Part shown: positions 31,841-46,112 of the stretch, piece by piece
Position numbering within the stretch: position 1 is the first letter of the stretch
Layout of the letters: every line of letters starts with the position of its first letter
Assembly (NCBI GenBank): GCA_021209875.1
Contig: JAGYVD010000001.1
Span: 5,890,001 to 5,954,000, forward strand
Origin: Rosellinia necatrix
Taxonomy: Eukaryota; Ascomycota; Sordariomycetes; Xylariales; Xylariaceae
DNA: 64,000 bases
Direction: 5' to 3'
The notes under the pieces: model-generated
Databases searched by the model: none
What the model was told of the DNA's origin: nothing
What the model saw: only the letters and a program-made list of their open reading frames with translations
Made by a program: the position numbers and the translations under genes

Positions 31841-34697
31841 AACGACCTCTGCGGGTTCTAAGTTAGCTAATTCCTCTGATGCGATCAATCACAGTTCGTG
31901 CTGTCGATATCCTGGGCGGCGACGCTCTAAATACGTACAATTGCCTATCCCTTCGCGGCACCTCGGTGGCTAGATATATAGTGATATATCTAACATTCAA
32001 GAAGAATTGCCTTATGAGGCAAATGAGAGACAAACCATAGCGGCGTTTCTCTCGAGGGGACATATTGAATCTTTATGGCAGCATATTAAGACCATTAGGG
32101 GGCCGGCACTTACATATCGCATTTACCCCACGACCCCGGAACGGCTCTTTTCCCGTGCAGGGTACACTTCGACAGGGTCCAGGTATGCACGGTTTGGGTG
32201 GGATGCATGCCAGCGTACGATATTAACCGTTGGGGTGTCACTTCGGACTTCAACCGAGATCAATTTCTAGGTTATCAGCTAAGCCTGAGGGTAAGTAGAC
32301 AGGCCAAGTCCTTGCAGAGATACCATCACCACATTACATGTTAAGTTATTCTTCATGCTAACTAATTAGAAAGATAGTACTATGTAGAAGCCCCTGTTTA
32401 TCTGAAGCAAAAATACAGACGCGCTCTACGTTCTACAACAGCTATAGACAATTCGATGCAGGTCGTGTCCGGGCAGCAATCCTGCGGAGAAGATGAACAA
32501 ATAAATAAAAATAGCACATATTTGCGCCATCCGGTCTTATAATTGCTTCGGTATAAGAACTAGTTTGGCGACGCCTATTTTCAGGTTTTTCTTAAAGGCA
32601 TCAAATACACCCCCAGACCGCGATAAGCGGCAACCCCAAAGCCCATTCTAGGTCGGAGGTCCTACAGAGAACGAAGGAACGCTACGCAAAATTATGCCTT
32701 CATGCAGCGATAGCACATGATTTACTAGGCATATGGATGTGAAAGCGAAAGGGATGCGGATACGTGTTGGCGATCATTGACCGAACAAGGCATGATGAGA
32801 ACAGATATAAGGCGCGACTGGACATGACGATAAGTTAGCTGCAGGTACTCGGGGCATTTTAATATAGCTGGAGGTCGTTTGAAACGGGAGCTATATTCGG
32901 ATAGTGTATTGACCATGTTTTCCTTGCGGTCCGACCACAAGGACATGCGTCGGACGAGATCAACAACCTGCACGCTCCACACCTCCGATGTTTCAAAACA
33001 TGCCTAAGCCGACGAAGCTGTAAACTGTTGACAACCAGCCTCATTTATATAATCGGAAAGTATAATATTTTTAGATCCCTAGTGACGTAATGCACAATTA
33101 CAGGCAGTGTGTTTTACGTCCCAGCTACTCCCGACCCCCCATCTAAATTGCACAATGTGCTACGGATGGAATCCCCGTACATTGCGCTAGCATAGACTCA
33201 TTCTTGATAACCTCTACCCGCCTGCTTTCGTATTTCAGTACATAGATGGAGATATCAATACCCAGCCGACCCTTAGTTCGAAAGGTCGCGTGTAGCTCAG
33301 TGACGGCGAGGCAGCCGACTAGTCCACTTAGATATTGAGCATGTATTTGACCATTTTAACTTAGTATCAGAGTGCATAGTCTACCCGATGTGATTATGAG
33401 AGTGTGAGGTAAAGCGTTTCACGTATGCGAAAATCTAGTAGGAGAGCATCGAGTGTCGGCAACCCAAATGTTACATTTATCTAGAGGAAAGGACGCTCTT
33501 TTCTCCCCAGGGGAGAATCCTATTCCTAACGAGTTGCCATGATGGCGGCGTTTTTGACTACCACACTAATACGTAGTAAAATGTCTTGAAATACCTCCCC
33601 AAATCGAAACACCCAGCGATTTCGGACATTTGTACGCGTTCCGAATGCAGTCCGCGCTTCGTACGCCCCGGCACAACACGGACCTCCCAGCCCTATCTAC
33701 GCGAACCCATCAGATCCCGCCCTAACCGAGTGCCACCTAGGTGTTACGGGCGATCAATCCAAGCCGGTATTCGGCCGGTGGGTTCCAATGGCGCGGCTGT
33801 GTTGAACACCAGCATGTTCTGTTTCCGTGCTACACTATAGGCTACGGCAGAGGACGAGCCTAACGTACCTAATTCGCGGGGTCCATGGCACGCGAGGGAG
33901 ATCTGTATCTCACCAGCCCCCCTCCTACCTTGAAGCACCCGGTGCCCGGAGTGAAGCTAGGCAGTCGGTTTTAGGTAGAGTAGAGAGATGCAACAAAGCT
34001 TCTCTAGACGATGTCCCAAGCATGATCGTTGGCGTCGTGGTCGCTTGCGCCGTATTCAACATCTGGCGGTGCGTTACTTACATGACGACACGTCCATGGC
34101 CTGGCTCTCATGATAAGCATCGTGCCCCAATACAGGGGATTGTGTGATCAGATAATGGGAGGGGTATATCGGGCTTTTCGGGTGTAGGGAAATCATAGCC
34201 TTATGGCAGCGCGAGAAGGTTGAGACGGCGTCGGGGCTATGTCTGGGTGTAAGAGTGCTGTGCAAGTAGTTTTAACCGGGTGATTTGCAGCGCCGAGCAG
34301 GGCAACCCATGATCGCTGGGAAGGTTATGTCAGTTATAGCTATGCTTGCCGATTTTTGACAACCAGGTTTGTATTCGAAAAACTCAAGCCCAACATAAGT
34401 TACGGTGACCAGGCGCTGGTGGGAAGTGCACTCACTACGTGTGTGCCTATGAACCATTCTGTCGGTTTGGACTGTTTTCAGACGAGGTATGTATGTTGTC
34501 TCCCCATCCCACCGTTTTACTTCATGGACCCAAGGCTTACCCAGCTAACGATAATAGGCATGATTAAGTACATTCGAGCGTCGTCTATGACGTACATAAC
34601 ATTAATAAAATATACCATTGTAAACTGGAGGATGTCTGCTCTGGGAGAGGGGTAGGCCCCTCACTCTTTAGCCGTTTTACTTCGTGTTGTAAATACC
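31841..34697. other. 2.9-kb gene-poor region
   Basis: Only short frames on both strands, without recognisable domains. Composition is irregular and AT-rich in places. There are no clear transposon ends. This is probably intergenic DNA with old unrecognisable relics. Confidence 0.45.
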
Positions 34698-34799
34698 GGC
34701 CTCGTGGCCCAATGGCAAGGCGTCTGACTACGAGACACAGTCTGTAATGGACTGTTCCTGATAATCAGGAGATTCTGGGTTCGACCCCCAGCGAGGTCA
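34698..34799 (+). tRNA. tRNA-Arg(ACG) with 30-nt intron
   Basis: Acceptor stem GGCCTCG (34698-34704) pairs with CGAGGTC (34792-34798) with one G-U. The discriminator is A at 34799. The anticodon stem TCTGA/TCAGG encloses loop CTACGA..A with anticodon ACG at 34730-34732. A 30-nt intron (34734-34763) sits one base 3' of the anticodon, the canonical tRNA intron position. The T arm is CTGGG-TTCGACC-CCCAG, giving a B box close to GGTTCGANTCC. It decodes CGU and, after A-to-I editing, CGC/CGA. Confidence 0.9.
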
Positions 34800-34814
34800 A
34801 CAATCATCAATTTC

Positions 34815-34819
34815 TTTTT
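34815..34819 (+). terminator. Pol III terminator of tRNA-Arg
   Basis: The first run of five T after the tRNA, 16 nt downstream of its 3' end. Confidence 0.6.
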
Positions 34820-35748
34820 CGATTTTGCTCACAACCTTGGCAAAATTTTAATATCTTATCCTTTTTTTTTTTTTTTTTCTCCAGGAGGGGTTGTTACACT
34901 AAACTAGATCCGGCGCTTGGGTCCAATCCCACTTTGTCTCTTTTATTATTTGATAACAGACAAGACCCTAGATTAGTCTAGTAACTACCGTGAGGGGTCA
35001 TTTGTTATTACAAACTGTTTCGATGAAAACTGCATGCATGCATTTCCCCCCCACTTCGCAATAATTATGTACTGGTTGGTAGTGTAGCAAAACGCTCTGG
35101 GTGAGCACCATTGGGAGATTCAGCAGCAGTGATACTATCATAGCAAGCATATATGTGCGTATATATATATATCTTTTTTTTTTTTTTTTATAAAAGATAT
35201 CATCAAATACCTCTCTATACATAGCAGAGAGGTCCCGAGACGGCACCGAAACTATTCCGAGTCAAGGATACCAATTTAATAGCCAAGCATTACCCACTGA
35301 ACCGGAGAGCTACGAGATGTCGAGACGGTTGACGAAACCCAAATAAATTCTAGGTGGGTTAGATATGTTGGCATTGGCCTATCAAAGGCCCTCACCAACA
35401 CTGGACAAGAGCAAGGATCAGCCTATGTCGCTCGCCGCTGAGTCGGGTTGTACGATTTTTCGGCGCGTTAGGACGCTCTAGAACAATGAATATCGCGACG
35501 AAATAGGACTCGATCTTCCCACACATGCGCACTAGGAATCACTGATTACGTACACGGTCGTAGGACTGATGCGGACGTGCGGACGGTGCGGACACTGCGG
35601 GTTTCACCACCGATCCCAGGTATTGTCCAGGGGCACGACTAGGTTTGTCTTGGCTACCCCGCGTTGAAATTTCTATAAGCGTGTTATGTTATCCAGTTCT
35701 AGTTAGTTATGTGGTGAAGTCTCTGGGACGAATAGCAGAAAGCCTATT

Positions 35749-35851
35749 ACATACATATATACATACATACATACATAACATACATACATTCACACATACA
35801 TATATATATACGTACATGTGTACATATATACTGTACGTACACATATACATA
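35749..35851. repeat. (ACAT)n / (AT)n microsatellite tract
   Basis: About 100 bp of imperfect tetranucleotide ACAT and dinucleotide AT units. Confidence 0.9.
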
Positions 35852-36169
35852 ACCTCCATGCCAAGCCCCAAAAGATAGTTACAGTTGAATGGTACATACC
35901 CAATCCGCTCGAGACATCCGCCTCGCCGACCCAAGCGGCGGCGGCGGCATCGGTATCGGCATGACCGGGACTGCCGGTGGAGGAGATGGTCGATGGACGG
36001 TGGGATGTCCCGTATAAGAAGGATTGGCCTATGAGTTGGACGAGTGGCGTGACACCACGCCGAGATGATCAATCATGTGCTTCGTCCGTCTGTGGGCGGG
36101 CGTTCTTTGTGAGGGAGAAGAGGGGTAATGCGTAATGCAGGGAGCTCGCCTTCACAATTCCCCAGACAA

Positions 36170-36213
36170 GCGCCAGACCAGTGCCAGACCAGCGCCAGAC
36201 CAGACCCAGACAG
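36170..36213. repeat. 11-bp minisatellite, four copies
   Basis: GCGCCAGACCA units at 36170, 36181 and 36192, with a degenerate fourth at 36203. Confidence 0.8.
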
Positions 36214-36810
36214 CGATCCTCCAAACCGAACGTGGCAAGGTAACCCACAGTTGCCGAACCACCCCCGGCGCACCCCATCCCCAGCGCCATCCTAGAAAGA
36301 TCCCAGAAAGACCATACCTGACGACCCGACATGGGCGGCATGGGGCCGCCTCTGCAGGCGCCTCCCCCCGGCAGAGCAGCCTACACTACACGTACTGTAC
36401 TGTACTCGAGCAAACAAAAAGACGAGGTGGTGTTGGATCGAGAGAGGGCGAGCCCGAGAGTCAGGGCTAAGGACTAACTAACTCCACCAGCCCGCTAGCC
36501 CCCTTCCTCCTTGTCTCCCTCCCCGTCTCCCTCCTTGTCTCCCTAGCTGTGCTTGGGCAGACGTGGGTATGGTCAAAGCGAGGTACGTGTCAGACAGACA
36601 CCAGTGAGAATTACCTTGATGGAATGCCGTACCTGGGATTGGACCCTTTCGAATTGTTCTAGGTTAGTACCCTGGCCGAACAGGGACTGCGTCCGATGGG
36701 GCGAGCATGTCGCGTACCAGCGTCACGTAATGGCCCGATGGCGTTCGCTGCTCTGCTCCCACCGCACACTGCTTGCTTGCTTGCTTGCTGGATGGCTGGC
36801 CCTCGCTGCT

Positions 36811-39324
<2,514 letters not shown>

Positions 39325-40174
39325 CTAGGCCAAGAACCAAAGCCAGACCTACCGTCAGAGGCAAAGGCAAAAGCGAGGCTGTAGTTGATATAATAGTTAA
39401 AAAGTTTATAAATAAATAACAAGTTAAAGATCTAATACCTGGAAAAAAAAAAACCCAGCCGTTTAGCCGCTAGTGTAACCAGTATTTCTAATGTGCTCCC
39501 TTAATTTCTTTGTCGCCAGCAGCAATGTCTGTTTAAGGGAGTAAGGCAATCTTCTATCAGTCCCTTTGGTAAGGCCAAGGGCCCTCACGTTGTTTTACCT
39601 AATCCATGGACTCTTTATTTAATATAGCTACTTAGCTAGACTCAGGGGTCTACTTTTGGTGGCTGTGTTAATGCTGGGGTTGTAGAGAAATTGGGTTTTG
39701 GGCGCAGAAAAGGGGTAAGGCAAGAGAGACGAGGTATTTGAACAGGCTAGAATTCCGGTTAGTGCAGATTTAAATATGACTAGTGACTTTGCGATAATGA
39801 AGTAGTAACAGGATTCAACTGGCCGTATAGATCTAGGGAGATCTCTATTGCAGATTAGAGTCGCTCCTGACTATCAAGCCCCTGTTTTAACAGCCATCCA
39901 CCTAGCTCGTCAACATCATACTACTCCTATAGCAAAGCTGAAACTACAATGGTCATACCTCCAAATCAAGACTTAAAGCTGAGCCAACAAGTGACTTTAG
40001 GATGTCAAACATTCGTTCTGTACGAGGACCTTTACGATGGCATTTATTCACATGATATTATAAAAGCCCCGCCTAATAGTCATTCGTAACGCGGCAGGGC
40101 CATGTATTAATATTTAGGACCTAGATTCAGTCGAATGGTGTATGAATTATTATCCTACTCGGCATGGCCTAGAG
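39325..40174. other. Convergent intergenic region, no gene
   Basis: 3' flanks of the catalase-peroxidase and sedolisin genes. AT-rich with an A11 run near 39444. Nothing else recognised. Confidence 0.5.
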
Positions 40175-42428
40175 TTAAGGGAGACGCAGAAATATGGGGA
40201 GCAGCTTTTCATAATTCGGCGTGCCCAGGCCAGTGACAGGGTCCCATCCTGGAGTCGCGTTGAAGCCGCCCGTGCCGCAGCCGGGGTTGTCGCCAATGGT
40301 GATGTCGTTGAAGGCCTCGGGGTGCTTGTACAAGGTCGGGTTCAGGAACCCGACGGGGCCTTTGCCAATCGCGATCCGCGCCTCGTTCAGCAGCGTCACG
40401 ATGCCCGCGAAGATCGGAGCGCTCGCGCTGGTCCCACCGACGCCGTACGTCGACCCATTCCAGACGGTGGCGACGTTCAACCCGATGGCCGCGACGTCGG
40501 GGAAGCCGCGCGCCTTGCCGGTGTCGTTGTACACGTTGGGCCCGTACCTGGGGGCGTAGTTCTTCATGAAATGACTCACCGCGGATGCCTGGTACGAGGG
40601 CACGGGGAAGTAGTTCGAAAACCCCCCGCCGGAGTAGTAGGCATTTGCCGGCCCAGTGCCGGGTCGGGAGACCGCTCGCTCGCCGCTATCCGTGTCATTA
40701 CCAATGAGGGTTGTCGCTCCCACTAACGCGCAAAAACGTCAGTTTGCCTAGATCCGTTTTCACTACGATAATTAAAGGGGGGGAGGGCGGACTTACCAGC
40801 TGTGATATACGGGCAGTTGACGGGGAAAGAAGGAGAGTATCGAGTTCCGTTGTTGTCCACGTACTGCTTCTCTGCGTTGAGGCACGAGTTGGGGTAGCCG
40901 GCGTTGTAACGATTGGCAACGCCAGAGTCTCCGCTCGCGTAGATGACGCTCACGCCCTGGAGCCCCAGCTTCATCCATTCGTGGCACTGGCGGACCTGGT
41001 AAAAGTATGGTAAGGCGCCCTAAAGGCGTCCCGTCAGCGCTACCCCGGATAACCTCCCTGCATGATATGGTGCTTACTTCGATTTGCCCGTAGCTCACGG
41101 AGATGACGTTGGATTTGGGTGCACCGCCGCACTGCAAGGGCCCCTGGTAGCCCATTTCGTTGTCGTTCGGGTCGGGGTAGGCAGGATCTAGACGGCGTCA
41201 GTCCTACACTCACCAGTTTCTCTCCCCAGAACTTAGTCAGACACTCACCCACATACGGCTGATCGCCACCTTCATATGTGCAATAGCTTTCATCCAGGGC
41301 GTCGAGGAAGATGTTGAAAGTGCCGACGCTGTCAACGTTGATGCCGTCACCAACCTGGTAGTAGCGGACCTGCTGCGGGTGGACTATCGAGTAAGCCGCC
41401 TGGACATCGAGGGCGGCCTCTACACCGGAGCCCTGCGAAACGGTCGTGAGATTCGCCCTCAGACCTCCATCGATAGCCACGAACTCCGGCCTCGTGTCGG
41501 CCGCGATCTCGGGCGTGGTGAAATTCTTGAAGTAGAGCGGAAGATCGGGCTCGTACAGATAGTCGGCCCATTCGGCTATGCCGATCTTGTTTCCATCCGC
41601 CGCCGTCTTGCCTTCGGGGAATTTATACAGCTTGCGCAGGCATTCGATGGTGATGAGCGATCCGCAAGGCATCGAGCCCAGGGAGGCCCCTCCCGGGATG
41701 ATAGCCGAAGTGTCGCGCCCGTGGTTTGTATTCGCAACAGGCTTCATACCGTCTAATTGGATGGTAGGCATGACGAAGTCGACGTGCTTCTGAACATGGT
41801 CCGGCAGGCTGTATGAATCGACGGCAAGGCGAAGCCCGCCATCTTCAACATGCTGATAGTGCCAGTACTCGGTGGCGAAAAGACGTTCCGCTTCCTCGAC
41901 AGTACCGTCAAATTGCACCCAGTTATGGCCTATGATGAACGAGTGTGAGCACAGGTCATATAATAAGTCAAACTCTGTTCCTTACCCTTGGAAAGTGAGA
42001 TCCGGGGGCGCTCGATTCCAGAGTCGACTAGCCATTTCACCACTGCGCCTTTTGTTTCGGACGTTGGCGCGAACATATTGGCCACCTTCTCAGCAGACCA
42101 ATGCTTGCCTATTAACCAGACTAGTCAGTGCTACCCCCGATGCGATTCCGGGCGCAACGCAAACCCCATTGTGAAGAATTATCTTACCAAAGTTAGGCGA
42201 CGTAGGATCAGCAACTTCATGGATGTATCGTTCTGCATTTTCTATGTTGCGCTGGCGAAGACCAATGCGGATTGGTAGTACTTGGCTTGGGGTCGCACGG
42301 TCGCGCTTTTCCCAAAGGCGCAGCTCGCCATCGCGTTTCTCGTGCAAGACATGTCTCGTCGGCGACGGTGCCGCCAACGATGGGATGGCGGAGGAAGCAA
42401 ATGCTATGACGAAGATTGACCAATGCAT
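40175..42428 (-). CDS. Secreted sedolisin (S53 tripeptidyl-peptidase-like protease)
   Basis: Acid serine-carboxyl protease made as a secreted zymogen. Six exons with exact phases: 42428-42188, 42108-41986, 41929-41249, 41187-41078, 41019-40797 and 40722-40175, giving 641 aa. The signal peptide is MHWSIFVIAFASSAI with cleavage expected after SLAA. The pro-domain (to about residue 215) contains 'NFGKHWSAEKVANMFAP'. Catalytic residues: Glu and Asp in 'SGVEAALDVQAAYS', the oxyanion Asp in 'YASGDSGVAN', and Ser in 'GGTSASAPIFAG'. The calcium-site ending is 'GWDPVTGLGTPNYEKL'. Role: extracellular protein degradation at low pH. All active-site residues are present. A TATA box lies about 100 bp upstream. 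Confidence 0.92.
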
Positions 42429-42529
42429 CTTGGGACAGGGAGAGGTCGCGGGAGCCAAGAGAGCCAAGAGAGCCAAGATAGCCAAGGAAACAAAACAAGA
42501 CCCCTAGCGGCGGGAGGCGAAAGCTTGGT

Positions 42530-42537
42530 TTATATAG
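42530..42537 (-). promoter_or_regulatory. TATA box of the sedolisin gene
   Basis: CTATATAA on the minus strand, about 100 bp before the ATG at 42428. The leader between them has no other ATG. Confidence 0.55.
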
Positions 42538-44970
42538 CGCATTTCGAACCTACGTAGTAATTAAGGGTATGTCTTACCTATTATTCGTCGAGCTCGGGAT
42601 ATGTAATTAAATACCCAAGGTCGTGTTGCTAGACCCATTATCATTCAGCTAAGATCTCCTACCTTCCTAAAGAAGCGGGATCCGATGTCGCGGGGTATCG
42701 ATCAACATCTTGTCTGACGTGAGATCGTAGCTGTGGTACTGACTCCCTCGCACGGAGGATCGAACGGATAACGCAAACAAACTCGAAGGCTCACCCCCAT
42801 ACTCCCATCTCAGAAGCCGGTCGACTTAAAAAACCAAGGCGGCGTTGAATCAAAGGCTACTGAATGAAATAAAGAAAACATTCAACTCGAATGTATTCGT
42901 ATACCGCGGTTTTTGACGCCATTCTATACAGTAATTAGGTACATGCCCACCAACCCGGGTAGGTTACATAAATACGGACCGGGGTGCCGCGTGTCACTGT
43001 TGGTAGATTTAGCATCTACACTGTCATGCCACCATTATCTCCGAATATCTACCCGGAATGTAACGCCACCACATTTTTAGGCGAGTATAGCTTAATCTTA
43101 ACATGACCGGAGTAGCTCGGATAATTTCTCCTGGCCAACACACCTGCTCTATGAAACTATGTTGTTGAACACGTACTTGTTTGAAGGACGTATATACCAG
43201 TTAAATGATGAGGCCGGGTGGGAGAACTAGAAGGCCGACTAGCCGTGTATAGTATCGTTAACACTTACCTTCTTAAGATAGACCCACGACACCATATCGA
43301 CGCGCTACCGACATCAGTGAACCATATCAAGTTAGGCACCAGACTATACGCCGGCACCTGCATCTACTCACGGTTAAGGCACGCGTTCGTAGCATTGGAG
43401 CTTGGGCTGTTGGCACCCCACCTAAAACGAGGTCGTCCAAGCAACGCACAGAACTACGTGACAGTAGGACAGAGCACCCCATCTCCCACAAGAGTCTTTC
43501 GGCGACTGTGGTCAAGTGTTCTCAGGTGCTGCACGTGTAATTCGTAACAGTGCCGACTATCATCACGTGGGTGTATAACAACCGAGCGCATGAGTAAAAG
43601 GTGTAACAACTACGCGAGGAGATGCTCGTGGCACAGTATTAGTATTTAAGGGAGCATACAAATATAAAATAGTTTCTATCTAGATATCATCATTGCATAT
43701 TTAGCTTTTCTTCATGAAAAGCAATAACCTTCCAAGATCTAGGGCCAGGCGAACATAAAAGTATTTAAATTTCATTGTCCCACAATATGGTATAAATGAA
43801 GCGCATCTCATTCATATTTGGGTTTTGGATTATTTCTATTTCTTACTACTCCCATTGTTTCCTCTAGATTTAAAGTGTTGACTCATGCCACGGCCCTTCT
43901 AAATACCAGTGCTTATACTCATTCTGAAGCAACGCCCAATCGATGAAATAGAATCTCATAAGGTATTGTCCCACTCAATCTCGTCGTCTACTTGTAGGTT
44001 ATTCTAAGTATAAATAGGGTAGGGGTTCGTCCAAACTTGTTGTTTGTGCTAGGAAAATGTCACCGTCACAGATTCAACTACTAGCATTATTTCAGTGACA
44101 ACTTATATTATTGCACGAGGAGTATAGCATTCTTGATTATGTTGTCGTTAACCATTCCAGCCTATATATATACTGTTTTGGCTCATTCTCAGCTGTGGCT
44201 TTGAGCTCCTGACCTGATTTATGACGGTTACCCCTCAGTTGATTCAGGTAACATATAGTTATCTTTATGAGTATTTGAGTTTCAAGCTAGTATTACATGC
44301 AATATGTTGTTTGATAGATATGATCGTCCGTTCTCTGGTGCTTCAAACATAATGGCCCGATATACTGAGAGACATTTATGAAAATGACTTAAGAGAATCA
44401 TTAGTCGCTGAGTCCCTCTTGTCCCCCGTTGTCATATGAAGAATGTCCAGAGTGAAGTTTAGTCACTAGAAGATAGCAGCTGGGTCGCAAGTAGATAGCT
44501 GAGTATGGGTGTACGGCTCAATATAATTGATTCCTGGGCCTACCATCTAAGGTGGGAGACTGTCAGCCCTTATATACACCAATATGCCTCTGGAGCTACA
44601 CCGTTGGGTAGCTAGTACCTTGCCATGTGCTTTACCTACCTTACACCCGTCCTCCCATAGTGCTTCGGGCGGTCTCCGTTTCGCTTCAAGCATGTTAATC
44701 CGACCAGCGCGTCATATTAACGGAAATGGAACCCCTGAACGCCCAGGACGTGCGATGCTCCTCCTGTTCCGAGCAATGTTGCCTCCCTCTGCCCAGGTAA
44801 CCCACCGCTAGAACACCCTAGGCCCTCTGGCCGATCCTTTACTAGTGCCGCCGGGGCACACTAGGAACTAACAAGGCCTTTAAAGCTAGAGGGCAATTCC
44901 TCCACGCCCAATGTTTACCCGGTCGGTATAAAAAGGGAGTTGGTTCTAGTCTGGTGAACCCAAACGCTGC
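42538..44970. other. 2.4-kb gene-poor region
   Basis: AT-rich, especially 43600-44560, with only short frames. No recognisable transposon ends or domains. It marks the left border of the degenerated accessory region. Confidence 0.45.
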
Positions 44971-45147
44971 TCCGGCATGTCGAAGTCGGTAGGCATCACT
45001 TGCTGAATTGCCACACAGCTTCTCCTCGATGGCCATCCCGCCGTCAAGAGACCAGGGGTAGTCGCGCCCTATGACAAGATCCTTTGCGATGCTCTGCCTG
45101 AGAAACTTGAGCTAGAGGGTATTATCCTGGTGGAGAAGACTCTCTAG
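44971..45147 (+). pseudogene. Relic of a saccharopine-dehydrogenase C-terminus
   Basis: One frame reads 'SGMSKSVGITC', a TGA stop at 45004, then 'IATQLLLDGHPAVKRPGVV', 'APYDKILCDALPEKL', 'ELEGIILVEKTL' and a TAG stop at 45145. This matches my recollection of the C-terminal end of saccharopine dehydrogenase/reductase proteins (MAKTVG, IATQLVLDG, GVVAPY, EGI..VEK). The TGA replaces the codon where a conserved Gly is expected. The remaining 300-400 residues were not found upstream, apart from possible scraps in other frames. It is therefore a truncated, stop-bearing relic. Family assignment rests on short motifs only. Confidence 0.45.
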
Positions 45148-46112
45148 CGACCTGTGTAGGTGGGTATCCTTACGATATGCCTTGATACTTCCCACTGATT
45201 GTTGAATCTTACTTCTTGCGCGACAAGCAAGGCACAACCCCCGAGGAAATACCTCCACGTACTTGACTATGATCTAGGGTAACTATCTGCCATGGAGGAT
45301 TGGGGAACTTACCATAAATACATTTATGGAATTCTAGATTGCCATAACCATGGTGGCCGCTATATACATGTCTCTGGCGTAAACTGCCAGTTGGTAATTT
45401 TTGCTGTCCGTTTTAGGTTTCAACGCCAGTGTTATTCTTCGGACCAGTTTCCCTGCCGGTGGTAGTGGTTGTGGTAGTGTATTCGTATGAGCCGTAGGGT
45501 TGTTTTATTCACTGCGGCCGCCATTTTTATCAGAATGGAGGTCTACGGTAGTATGCGTGAACCGCCCTAGAAGGCCTGTTTGGACATGGAAATGGCGGTA
45601 GTGTTGGCTTATCACTTGCAGTTTGCCGTATGTCTGATACGTGGAGCGTACGAGTAGACTGGAAGCCAGCCACTGTTGTGGGACTTGCTTGGTATGCATG
45701 TTATCTTTGGTTTATTTGTAAAGGTCTTTGCATCAGTCTGTTGGCTTTATATAGATCGATGTACGGTGCTATCCACGGGAACCGGGCGTTGTTGTACGCT
45801 GATATGTGGCCACCTTCATAGACAGCATCATCCACTCTACAACGCACATACGTCACGAGCCCCGTTCCGTTTGAAGGTGGAGAGCTAGGAGACTCAACAC
45901 GCGCTTTCTAAAGATTGAAATTGGATAAAAGGCAGGTAGCTGGTAATTCATTACTAACTCATCTAACCAGGCTATCGAATTACCAATACTGTTCCGAGGA
46001 GTTCCATGAACTTTGTAAGCGAGCTGAGAGTGCCAAGTAAGATCAGACTGGTAAAAGCTCTTGTGCTCTTGCCGAACCTAGTGACTAAACCTGACCAGCA
46101 TATGCCAACCCC
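45148..46112. other. Intergenic, no gene
   Basis: Short frames only, between the saccharopine-dehydrogenase relic and the acetyltransferase pseudogene. Confidence 0.45.

Larger units (their letters stand above)
34820..36810. other. Intergenic region with poly-T runs and simple repeats
   Basis: Contains T-runs near 34861-34879 and 35173-35189, an (ACAT)n tract, and an 11-bp minisatellite. Other simple repeats are pyrimidine-rich tandem units at 36498-36545 and (GCTT)n at 36771-36789. No gene is supported. Confidence 0.5.

Noticed and set aside
33285..33330. 'GTGTAGCTCAGTGACGG' resembling a tRNA D arm
   Set aside because: No T arm or acceptor pairing downstream.
35220..35320. Possible second tRNA on the minus strand ('CCGGTTCAGTGGGTAATG' resembles an A box)
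   Set aside because: No matching acceptor or anticodon stem and no convincing B box; treated as chance or a decayed fragment.
35645..36072. Frames running through the (ACAT)n tract
   Set aside because: Open only because the repeat lacks stop codons.
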